Shown: piece after piece, positions 1-5,355 of the stretch
Position numbering within the stretch: position 1 is the stretch's first letter
How the letters are laid out: every line of letters begins with the position of its first letter
Position numbers and translations under genes: made by a program
The notes under the pieces: model-generated
The model's input: only the letters and a program-made list of their open reading frames with translations
Told to the model about the DNA's origin: nothing
The model's database searches: none
NCBI GenBank assembly: GCA_046728975.1
Contig: JBKPFU010000193.1
Location: 1 to 5,853 of the forward strand
From: JBKPFU01 sp046728975
GTDB taxonomy: Bacteria; Actinomycetota; Thermoleophilia; Gaiellales; Gaiellaceae
Length of the DNA stretch: 5,853 bases
Reading direction: 5' to 3'

Positions 1-824
1 GGGATGTCGCCCCAGGTCGTCTCCTCGAACTTCACCTTGCGGATCATGTGGCCGCCGAGGTTGAACGGCTCCATCGCCTCGAGCAGCTCTGCGCGGCCCC
101 AGAGCGCGCCGACGCTCGTCGGCCCGCACATCTTGTGCGCCGAGAAGGCGAGGAAATCGGCGCCGAGCGCCTGCACGTCGATCGCCTTGTGCGGCGCGGC
201 CTGCGCGGCGTCGACCACCGCGATCGCCCCTTGCTCATGCGCCCACTCGGCCAGCCTCTCGATCGGGTTGATCGTCCCGAGCGCGTTCGAGACCAGGTTG
301 TTGCCGACGACCCTGACCCGGCCTTCGCCCGCGATGGCGTCGAGCGCCGAGAGGTCGAGCTCACCGGTGTCGGTGAGCGGGATCATCCGGAAGCCGGCGC
401 CGGTCCGCTTCGCGATGTACTGCCACGGCACGAAGTTGGAGTGATGCTCGAGCTCGGTCACTACGACGAGGTCTCCGGGACCGAGGTTGTTCATGCCCCA
501 GGCATATGCGACGAGATTGAGACCTTCCGTCGCTCCGCGGACGAAGATCACCTCACGCGCGGCCGGCGCGTTGATGAATGCCGCCACCTTCTCGCGCGCC
601 CCCTCGTACGCCGCCGTCGACCGCTCGGACAGCGTGTAGACCCCCCGATGGACGTTCGCGTACGACGTCTCGTAGAACTCCCGCAGCACGTCCAAGACCT
701 GTCGCGGCTTCTGCGCGCTGACCGCAGAATCGAGGTAGGCAAGCGGTTTCCCGTGGATCAGCTGCTCGAAGATCGGAAAGTCGGCGCGCAGCTTGTGCGC
801 GTCCAGCTTTGCCTTGGTCGTCAC
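1..824 (-). CDS. sufS: SufS cysteine desulfurase (class V aminotransferase fold), 3' end outside window
   Basis: PLP-dependent cytosolic enzyme that removes sulfur from L-cysteine, giving alanine and an enzyme-bound persulfide for Fe-S cluster assembly. 274 complete codons are visible (family about 400). Seen: N-terminal ADFPIF; QKPRQV and NVHRGVYTLSE (about 38-67); TELEHHSNFVPWQ (123-135), whose His pair supplies the residue stacking on PLP; VVDAAQAAPHK (203-213) with Asp205 and Gln208 for the cofactor ring; and FSAHKMCGP with the Schiff-base Lys231, close to Lys226 of E. coli SufS. The last visible residues, EETTWGDI, match the family. The persulfide-forming Cys (about residue 364 in E. coli) lies beyond the left edge. 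The start is GTG at 824; an in-frame GTG at 830 is equally possible and would suit a leaderless transcript. No good Shine-Dalgarno is present. The gene diverges from the cytochrome gene 26 nt away and is separated from sufB/sufD by two unrelated genes. SufS is preferred to IscS/NifS by these motifs and the SUF context. Confidence 0.95.
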   Translation of the reverse strand, partial: MTTKAKLDAHKLRADFPIFEQLIHGKPLAYLDSAVSAQKPRQVLDVLREFYETSYANVHRGVYTLSERSTAAYEGAREKVAAFINAPAAREVIFVRGATEGLNLVAYAWGMNNLGPGDLVVVTELEHHSNFVPWQYIAKRTGAGFRMIPLTDTGELDLSALDAIAGEGRVRVVGNNLVSNALGTINPIERLAEWAHEQGAIAVVDAAQAAPHKAIDVQALGADFLAFSAHKMCGPTSVGALWGRAELLEAMEPFNLGGHMIRKVKFEETTWGDI

Positions 825-835
825 GGCCACAGGGC

Positions 836-842
836 TATCGTA
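836..842. promoter_or_regulatory. Possible shared symmetric -10 element between divergent sufS and the cytochrome gene
   Basis: The 26 nt between the two starts contain TATCGTA. Read on the plus strand it gives TATCGT, and on the minus strand TACGAT; both fit the TAnnnT pattern of bacterial -10 elements. On the minus strand the seventh base after the hexamer is the first base of the GTG at 830. On the plus strand the ATG at 851 is the tenth base after it, with TTGGTC (814-819) 16 nt upstream as a weak -35. Neither gene has a clear Shine-Dalgarno, which would fit leaderless or nearly leaderless transcripts. This is pattern matching on a short motif, so confidence is low. Confidence 0.3.
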
Positions 843-850
843 CCCCTGGG

Positions 851-2206
851 ATGCAGGCCGCCCTCAGGACGAGTCTTCCCCTCCTTGCGCTCCTTGCCCT
901 GACTGCTTGCGGCGGCGGCAAGAGCTCGGGCGCCGGAGAAAAAGTGTTCGCCGACGCGGGCTGTGGCAACTGCCACACGCTCTCCGCTGCAAAGTCGAAC
1001 GGGAAGGTCGGGCCCGACCTCGATCAGCTGAAGCCCGACTACGACACCGTCGTCAGGCAGGTCTCGAACGGAGGCAGCGGGATGCCGTCGTTCACCGGCA
1101 AGCTGCAGACGGCGCAGATCCGCGACGTCGCCGAGTTCGTCGCCGACTCGACAAAGGGCGGTAAGGCGGCGGTTCCGCATTTCCATCCCGACAAGAAGAA
1201 GCTGGAGGACTGCAAAAGCGGCGACGTCACCTGCTACCGGCAGGCGTTCGGGAACGTCTCGTACTACGACGGGCCGAAGAAGGCTATTTCGCTGCTCGAC
1301 TCGAAAGGCCGGACGAACTCGGACATCCAGTCCGATTGCCATCAGATCGCCCACGAGATCGGTCACGCCGCGTTCGTCCGCTATCACGGCAACGCGGCGG
1401 AGGCGCTCGGGAACGGCTCGATGAGCTGCTGGTCGGGCTACTACCACGGCGTGATCGAGCGGGCGTTCGGAGGCGTTCCGCGCACCAGAGTGGCGGCCAA
1501 GGCGCGGAGCCTCTGCACCGGCCCGCAGATCCACCGGAACACATTCGTGCTCTACCAGTGCGTCCACGGGCTCGGGCACGGATTGATGATCTACAGCGAC
1601 GATGATCTTCCGTTTGCGCTGCGCGTCTGCGACCAACTCAAGACCGCTTGGGATCAGACCTCGTGCACGGGCGGCGTCTTCATGCAGAACCTGATGCCGA
1701 TGCAGGGCATCAAGACGAAGTGGCTGCGGCCCCACGATCCCTTGTATCCCTGCACGGCGGTGGCGCGGCGGGACAAGCTCTACTGCTACCTGATGGTCAC
1801 GTCGCGGATCCTGCCGACGGTCGGCTACAACTGGCGCAAGGCGGCGCGCTGGTGCCGCCGCGCAGAACGCGGGTGGGTGGCGACCTGCTTCCAGTCGCTC
1901 GGCCGCGATGCGTCAGGCCAGAGCGTCCAGAATGCCGCGCGCATCGTTTCGATCTGTCGCGTCGCGGGCGACATGGAACGCGAGTGTGTCTACGGCGCCG
2001 CGCGCGACCTCACGTCGAACGACGCCAACGGCATCCGCGCCGCGCGAATGTGCTCGCTCGCTCCGGCCGCGACGCGTTCGTACTGCTTCTACGGGGTCGG
2101 GACGATCCTCGGCGGCTTCAAGACCTCCAGTGAGGCGCGGCGGGCCGAATGCGCAAGATTGACCCGCCGCTACCTCGGCGACTGCGCGCGCGGCGCGGGC
2201 GCCTAA
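851..2206 (+). CDS. Lipid-anchored class I cytochrome c fused to a Cys/His-rich repeat domain of unknown function
   Basis: 451-residue predicted lipoprotein. Residues 1-20 are a lipoprotein signal peptide (Arg6, a Leu/Ala core, lipobox LTAC with Cys20), which fixes the start at ATG 851 rather than the in-frame TTG at 809. Residues about 29-102 form a small class I cytochrome c: CGNCH (38-42) binds haem covalently, GPDL follows at 54-57, and Met78 in GMPSF is the likely distal ligand, so an electron-transfer role outside the membrane is expected. Residues about 118-451 are a domain I do not recognise. It has 18 Cys and no further CxxCH, a His-rich part (CHQIAHEIGH 163-172, CWSGYYHG 193-200, CVHGLGHG 237-244), then Cys pairs 301/312, 335/346, 369/379, 401/412 and 434/445, recurring every 32-34 residues like a disulfide-stapled helical solenoid. 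No Shine-Dalgarno is seen. It diverges from sufS and converges with the broken gene at 2210, 3 nt away. The cytochrome part is secure; the function of the rest is unknown. Confidence 0.9.
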   Translation: MQAALRTSLPLLALLALTACGGGKSSGAGEKVFADAGCGNCHTLSAAKSNGKVGPDLDQLKPDYDTVVRQVSNGGSGMPSFTGKLQTAQIRDVAEFVADSTKGGKAAVPHFHPDKKKLEDCKSGDVTCYRQAFGNVSYYDGPKKAISLLDSKGRTNSDIQSDCHQIAHEIGHAAFVRYHGNAAEALGNGSMSCWSGYYHGVIERAFGGVPRTRVAAKARSLCTGPQIHRNTFVLYQCVHGLGHGLMIYSDDDLPFALRVCDQLKTAWDQTSCTGGVFMQNLMPMQGIKTKWLRPHDPLYPCTAVARRDKLYCYLMVTSRILPTVGYNWRKAARWCRRAERGWVATCFQSLGRDASGQSVQNAARIVSICRVAGDMERECVYGAARDLTSNDANGIRAARMCSLAPAATRSYCFYGVGTILGGFKTSSEARRAECARLTRRYLGDCARGAGA

Positions 2207-2209
2207 TCG

Positions 2210-2539
2210 TTACGGAGCCGGGTCAGCGTCCTCTGCGATCGCCGCCTGCTCCTCGGGAGTGAGCGACGCCATCAGCTCGCCCTCGTCGAGCAGCGCAACG
2301 GCCGGGATCTCGGCGGCGAGCAGTGCTCGGTCCTCGTCGCTGAACGACGGCGGCGCGCCCGGAACGCCGTTGCCGTTATCGCCCGGGTACGTCCAGTTCT
2401 TCGACGCCGTTCTACTGCGTACGGCCAAGTTGTCGGCGTAGACGTCGCCCTTGGAGCGGTCGAAGACGAACGCGAGGCCGACGATCCTGCCGGCGAACGC
2501 GTCCGTTCCTGCCTGCCGGAGCACCTCCGCTCGAATCAC
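2210..2539 (-). CDS. 3' fragment of the interrupted secreted protein (only if reinitiated at GTG 2539)
   Basis: The first GTG after the TAG is at 2539 and would give 109 residues with no signal peptide and no Shine-Dalgarno. The open frame extends another 126 nt upstream to the TAG and encodes protein-like sequence there (WTLFIQG, VVTLGC, WIGRIFTQPV), so GTG 2539 is unlikely to be a true start. The segment contains GLAFVFDRSKGDVYADNL, typical of a secreted beta-rich domain, and ends in an acidic, Ala-rich tail (LTPEEQAAIAEDAD). Confidence 0.25.
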   Translation of the reverse strand: MIRAEVLRQAGTDAFAGRIVGLAFVFDRSKGDVYADNLAVRSRTASKNWTYPGDNGNGVPGAPPSFSDEDRALLAAEIPAVALLDEGELMASLTPEEQAAIAEDADPAP

Positions 2540-2665
2540 CGGCTGGGTGAAGATGCGTCCGATCCAGCGAGGATCGGTCGTCGGACGAGCCGGCGTGACC
2601 GCGCACCCTAGCGTGACGACGTAGCGCCTTTTACCCTGGATGAACAGCGTCCAGCGCGGGTCGGT

Positions 2666-2977
2666 CTACGTGCAGGCGCTGTCGACGCGGTGCTGGTACT
2701 GCAGGCTGACGAGCTCTCGCACCGGCGTGTTCTCGAGCCCTCGGATGTGCGCCGCGGCCGGGGTGTCGGGCGCCGAGGTCTCGTTCTGAAGGTAGAGCGC
2801 CTGGTTCGCGGCTCCCTGCGAGTCCGGCCGTCCCTCCTGCGCCTTCCAGGCCGCGTACGTGCTCTGGCCGCCGCCGGCCGGATACAACGTCAACACGTCC
2901 CCTGTCGTGTCGGCCGTGGCTACGCCAACGAGCACGAGCGCAAGCGCGGCGACGGCCGCCGTCAGTCTGATCTTCAA
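2666..2977 (-). CDS. 5' fragment of the interrupted secreted protein (still translatable, 103 aa)
   Basis: This part is expressible as it stands: a TTG start at 2977 preceded by AAGGGG (2982-2987) four bases upstream, a signal peptide of 22 residues, and about 80 mature residues rich in Gly, Ala and Gln with one Cys at 102. It ends at the TAG that truncates the gene. An automatic annotation would list it as a separate hypothetical secreted protein; I read it as the N-terminal 40% of the longer protein described for 2210-2977. Confidence 0.55.
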   Translation of the reverse strand: MKIRLTAAVAALALVLVGVATADTTGDVLTLYPAGGGQSTYAAWKAQEGRPDSQGAANQALYLQNETSAPDTPAAAHIRGLENTPVRELVSLQYQHRVDSACT

Positions 2978-2981
2978 GGTT

Positions 2982-2987
2982 CCCCTT
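2982..2987 (-). promoter_or_regulatory. Ribosome binding site AAGGGG for the TTG start at 2977
   Basis: The minus strand reads AAGGGG, then AACC, then TTG. The short spacing and the signal peptide that follows directly support TTG as the start of the secreted-protein gene. Confidence 0.5.
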
Positions 2988-3053
2988 TTGTCGTCCTCGG
3001 GGAAGGCGGGGAGAGTAGCCGAGATCAGCTGCGGCGGCTTTGCGCCGAAAGGG

Positions 3054-4235
3054 CTACGTGTGCGGGATCCGCGCCTCGAGCGCGTCGCCGAGCGCCGCGC
3101 GCACTGGCTCGAGCTCGATCCGCTCCAGCACGTCCTGGAAGAACCCGCGCACGATCAGCCGCTCCGCCTCGGCGCGGGAGAGGCCACGCGCCATCAGGTA
3201 GAAGAGCTGGTCGCGGTCGACCTGGCCGACTGTCGCGCCGTGGGTGCAGCGCACGTCGTTGGCCTCGATCTCGAGGCCTGGGATCGAGTCGGCGTGCGCC
3301 TTCGGCGAGAGCAGGAGGTTGCGGTTCTCCTGGTAGGCGTTCGTCTTCTGGGCGTCCTGCTCGACGCGGATCATCCCGCGCCAGACCGCACTCGCGGTGT
3401 CGCGGAGGGCACCCTTGAACGCGAAGTCGGACGTGGTATGGGGCGCCTCGTGCCGCTGGAAGGTGTCGTAGTCGAGGTGTTGGGCCCCGTCCGCGAAGTA
3501 GGCGCCGGTCACGCGTGAGGTCGCGCCCTCGCCCGCGAGGTCGTTCTCGATCCTGGTCTTGCCTTTTTTCGAGCCGAAGCCGCCGGCGACCCAGTCGAGC
3601 TCGGCGTCCCGCTCGACCCTGGCCCGATGCGAGGCGAAGTGCCAGGTCTCACGGGACAGGTTCTGAATGGACACGTACTCGACCTTCGCCGCCTGCCCGA
3701 CGACGAGCTCGGCGACGGAGTTCGTATAACCCGACAGCTCGGCCGAGCTGGATGCGTACTCCTCGATCACGCTGAACCGGCTTTCTGGCTCGGCCACCAC
3801 GAGCAGCCGGAAGAAGAGCGCCGCGTCCCCGACCGCGTTCGCGATCCGCACGTACAGCGGCTGCTCGAGCTCCACGCCCTTGGGGACGTGGACGATCAGG
3901 CCGTGCTCCCACATCGCCGCGTTGTGGGCTGCGAACTTCTCGTCGGCGCCGACGAGCGATCCGAGCAGCTCGTGCTCGCGGAGCGGCTCGAACGTGACGC
4001 CGTCAGGCGCGCGCTCGATCTCGATCCCGTCGTGGCCGACAACGGCATGTCCGGCCACGTCGATTTCGAGCATCGAGCGCTCAGGACCCGTCCCGGCGGC
4101 TGGCACCGGCACATGGCCGTTCGAGACAAAGGAGTCGGGATCGAAGCCGCGGAGATCGGTGAAGCGCCACGACTCTTCCGACGTCGTCGGCAGCGGGATC
4201 GCCCGGTAGCGCTCTAGCGCTTCAGTCCTGCTCAT
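3054..4235 (-). CDS. sufD: SufD, Fe-S cluster assembly scaffold protein
   Basis: Cytosolic partner of SufB in the SufBC2D complex, where nascent Fe-S clusters form at the SufB-SufD interface; it aids iron acquisition. 393 residues, in the family's usual range. Seen: a helical N-terminus with EESWRFTDL (20-28), typical of SufD; a central beta-helix region with ENRNLLLSPKAHADSIPGLEIEANDVRCTHGATVG; and a C-terminal helical end with DQLFYLMARGLS. His332 in CTHGATVG matches E. coli SufD His360, a residue implicated in cluster assembly. The near-identical C-terminal block in the upstream sufB (HEATVSKIGEEQLFYLMSRGLS) shows the paralogy. The start is ATG 4235 with GGAGGT nine bases upstream, inside the VOC gene, whose stop overlaps by 14 nt. 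It ends in TAG. sufC is not in the window; it probably lies upstream of sufB. Confidence 0.96.
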   Translation of the reverse strand: MSRTEALERYRAIPLPTTSEESWRFTDLRGFDPDSFVSNGHVPVPAAGTGPERSMLEIDVAGHAVVGHDGIEIERAPDGVTFEPLREHELLGSLVGADEKFAAHNAAMWEHGLIVHVPKGVELEQPLYVRIANAVGDAALFFRLLVVAEPESRFSVIEEYASSSAELSGYTNSVAELVVGQAAKVEYVSIQNLSRETWHFASHRARVERDAELDWVAGGFGSKKGKTRIENDLAGEGATSRVTGAYFADGAQHLDYDTFQRHEAPHTTSDFAFKGALRDTASAVWRGMIRVEQDAQKTNAYQENRNLLLSPKAHADSIPGLEIEANDVRCTHGATVGQVDRDQLFYLMARGLSRAEAERLIVRGFFQDVLERIELEPVRAALGDALEARIPHT

Positions 4236-4584
4236 ACGCCTTGTACCTCCGGTGCAGGATCACGGCGTTGCCGTCCGGATCGAGACAGACGGCCATCCGG
4301 CAGACTCCCGTGTCGTCGAAGCCGACGAACTCGACGCCCTTCGCCTCGAGCTCCGCCTTCGCCGCCTCGACGTCGGGGACGCGCAGCGCGAAGCCGCCAA
4401 TGCTCGGCTGGAACTCGAGCCCGTCCGTCGCCGGGTTCCAGAAGGCCAGCGTCACCTGGCCCGCGGTGAGCTCGTCCTCGTTGTTCGGATCGACTGGGAG
4501 CGCGAGCACGTCGCGGTACCACCGGCGAGAGCGCTCCTCGTCACGCGTCGGGATCGTGATGAAGTCGACCTGCTCGACCTGCAT
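4222..4584 (-). CDS. Single-domain VOC (glyoxalase/bleomycin-resistance fold) protein
   Basis: 120-residue cytosolic protein, the size of one VOC module pair. Seen: MQVEQVDFITIPTRD opening strand, RRWYRDVLALPV helix, GFALRVPDVEAAKAELEAKGVEF (second repeat start), DTGVCR (91-96), LDPDGN (101-106) and HRRY (111-114). The His usual at the end of the first strand is Phe8, and the Glu usually following DPDGN is Ile, so canonical metal binding looks lost. Reaction and ligand cannot be named. The start is ATG 4584, which shares its A with the stop of the upstream double-VOC gene (TGATG); the open frame extends back to 4674, but only through that gene's coding sequence, and homology with the sister domains (MQVQRVDF) fixes 4584. 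The 3' end overlaps sufD by 14 nt. Probably arose by duplication from its neighbour and is co-transcribed with the suf genes. Confidence 0.88.
   Translation of the reverse strand: MQVEQVDFITIPTRDEERSRRWYRDVLALPVDPNNEDELTAGQVTLAFWNPATDGLEFQPSIGGFALRVPDVEAAKAELEAKGVEFVGFDDTGVCRMAVCLDPDGNAVILHRRYKAYEQD
4245..4250 (-). promoter_or_regulatory. Ribosome binding site GGAGGT of sufD, inside the VOC gene
   Basis: The minus strand reads GGAGGT, nine bases, then ATG at 4235. It is the strongest Shine-Dalgarno in the window and lies within the last codons of the preceding gene. This fixes the sufD start and suggests that sufD translation is both coupled to the VOC gene and independently strong. Confidence 0.8.
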
Positions 4585-5324
4585 CAGGGTTTCGACCCGT
4601 CGGGGTACGGCGCGTACCGGTGATGGAGGATCAGGGAGTTGCCGTCGGGGTCCTTGAAGAACGCCATGTGGCACACGCCCGAGTCGTAGACCTCCGGATG
4701 TTCAAACTCGACGCCCTGCCGTTGGAGCCGGCGCATCGACTCGGCCACCTCGGGCACACGGAGGGCGATCGAGTACTCCGGGCGATGTTCGCTTTCGCCC
4801 TTCTGCTCCGCTGTGCCGAGGACGAAGCCGACGTTGCTCGTCTCGAACTCGGGCCATTCGTCGCTCGAATTCGCGTTCCGCGACAGGCCGAGCGTTTCGC
4901 CGTAGAACTCTGAGGCGTCGGAGCGATCGCGGACGTTGACGCCGATGAAGTCCGTGCGCCGAACCTCCTGAATCGGCACCTCGAAGGACTCAAGCGGCGC
5001 ATATCGATTGTGGAACTGCAGTCCGTTGCCGTCGGGATCGCGGAATGGAGCGCCGTGGCACACGCCGGAATCAAACGTGTCCATCGAGAACTCGACACCC
5101 TGCTCTTCGAGCTCGGTTCTCGCGCCGGCGACATCCGAGACGCCCAGAGCGACGCCTCCACCGAACATCGAAAGCGCGATCGTCACGTTCCCGGTCTCAT
5201 ATTCGACCCACCGCTCGCCTGAGCTCGGGTTGCGAGCAAGCCCGAGCATCTCGCCGTAGAACGCGTCCGCCCGCGCCAAGTCTTCCACCGACACGGCGAT
5301 GAAGTCGACCCGCTGGACTTGCAC
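4584..5324 (-). CDS. Tandem double VOC-domain protein (glyoxalase/bleomycin-resistance fold)
   Basis: 246-residue cytosolic protein made of two homologous VOC domains, about 1-112 and 122-240. Each has a strand with VDFIAV or TDFIGV, then FYGEMLGL or FYGETLGL, DSGVCH (85-90 and 214-219), DPDGN (96-100 and 225-229) and a terminal HNRYAP or HHRYAP (105-110 and 234-239). Phe replaces the usual first metal ligand His in both, and Gln103 or Ile232 replaces the usual Glu after DPDGN. Known VOC proteins include glyoxalase I, dioxygenases, epimerases and drug-binding proteins; none can be assigned here. The start is GTG 5324, 31 nt after the sufB stop, with no clear Shine-Dalgarno; it is the only start codon between the upstream in-frame TGA and the first strand. 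The stop TGA overlaps the next gene's ATG, implying translational coupling. The gene sits inside the suf operon, between sufB and sufD. Confidence 0.9.
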   Translation of the reverse strand: MQVQRVDFIAVSVEDLARADAFYGEMLGLARNPSSGERWVEYETGNVTIALSMFGGGVALGVSDVAGARTELEEQGVEFSMDTFDSGVCHGAPFRDPDGNGLQFHNRYAPLESFEVPIQEVRRTDFIGVNVRDRSDASEFYGETLGLSRNANSSDEWPEFETSNVGFVLGTAEQKGESEHRPEYSIALRVPEVAESMRRLQRQGVEFEHPEVYDSGVCHMAFFKDPDGNSLILHHRYAPYPDGSKP

Positions 5325-5355
5325 TAACCGACCGAGGCGTCGCCGGATTCAGCCA

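Larger units (their letters stand above)
2210..2977 (-). pseudogene. Secreted protein of unknown function, interrupted by one in-frame TAG (2666-2668)
   Basis: One reading frame runs from TTG 2977 to TAA 2210 and is broken only by a TAG at 2668-2666: 103 residues, the stop, then 151 more. Residues 1-22 are a signal peptide (KIR, a long Ala/Leu/Val core, cleavage after ATA), so the protein is exported. The mature part begins DTTGDVLTLYPAGG; QYQHRVDSACT stands before the stop and TDPRWTLFIQG after it. From memory, similar secreted proteins of Thermoleophilia-like bacteria run through this point without a break (Tyr-Arg-x-Asp, Cys, Pro-Arg-Trp, then a second Cys); this was not searched. The two Cys (102 and 125) flank the stop. 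The 3' part keeps high G/C at third positions and has no start with a Shine-Dalgarno, so damage is recent or the TAG is a sequence error. TAG ends sufB and sufD here, arguing against recoding. The gene follows sufD by 76 nt. The fold may be a beta-rich binding domain; function unknown. Confidence 0.75.

Noticed and set aside
809..850. Upstream TTG start for the cytochrome lipoprotein
   Set aside because: It would place 14 polar residues before the signal peptide and run into sufS; the ATG at 851 gives a standard lipoprotein leader with lipobox at residues 17-20.
48..902. Long plus-strand open frame opposite sufS
   Set aside because: Antisense to a well-supported sufS; the Arg/Val/Asp-rich translation shows no domain or signal.
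821..1735. Long minus-strand open frame opposite the cytochrome gene
   Set aside because: Covers the lipobox, CGNCH and Cys-rich coding sequence of the real gene; its own translation shows no recognisable motif.
2564..2663. TDPRW occurring twice in the interrupted secreted protein, as a tandem repeat
   Set aside because: The five-residue match is not extended on either side and the codons differ, so it may be chance or a shared structural turn.
2645..2665. TAG at 2666 as a read-through codon for a special amino acid
   Set aside because: TAG is the ordinary stop of sufB and sufD in this window, and no recoding stem or tRNA is seen nearby.
3032..3047. Hairpin CGGCG-GCTTTG-CGCCG after sufD as a terminator
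   Set aside because: Only a 5-bp stem, no T-run after it on either strand, and chance stems are common at this GC content.
2859..3518. Long plus-strand open frame opposite sufD and the secreted-protein gene
   Set aside because: It lies antisense to a clearly recognised sufD, has an Arg-rich, low-complexity translation, and is expected in GC-rich DNA where stop codons are rare on the opposite strand.
4585..4674. N-terminal extension of the single-domain VOC gene to 4674
   Set aside because: The extra 30 residues are an out-of-frame reading of the double-VOC 3' end and are Pro/Arg-rich; the sister domains begin at the equivalent of ATG 4584.
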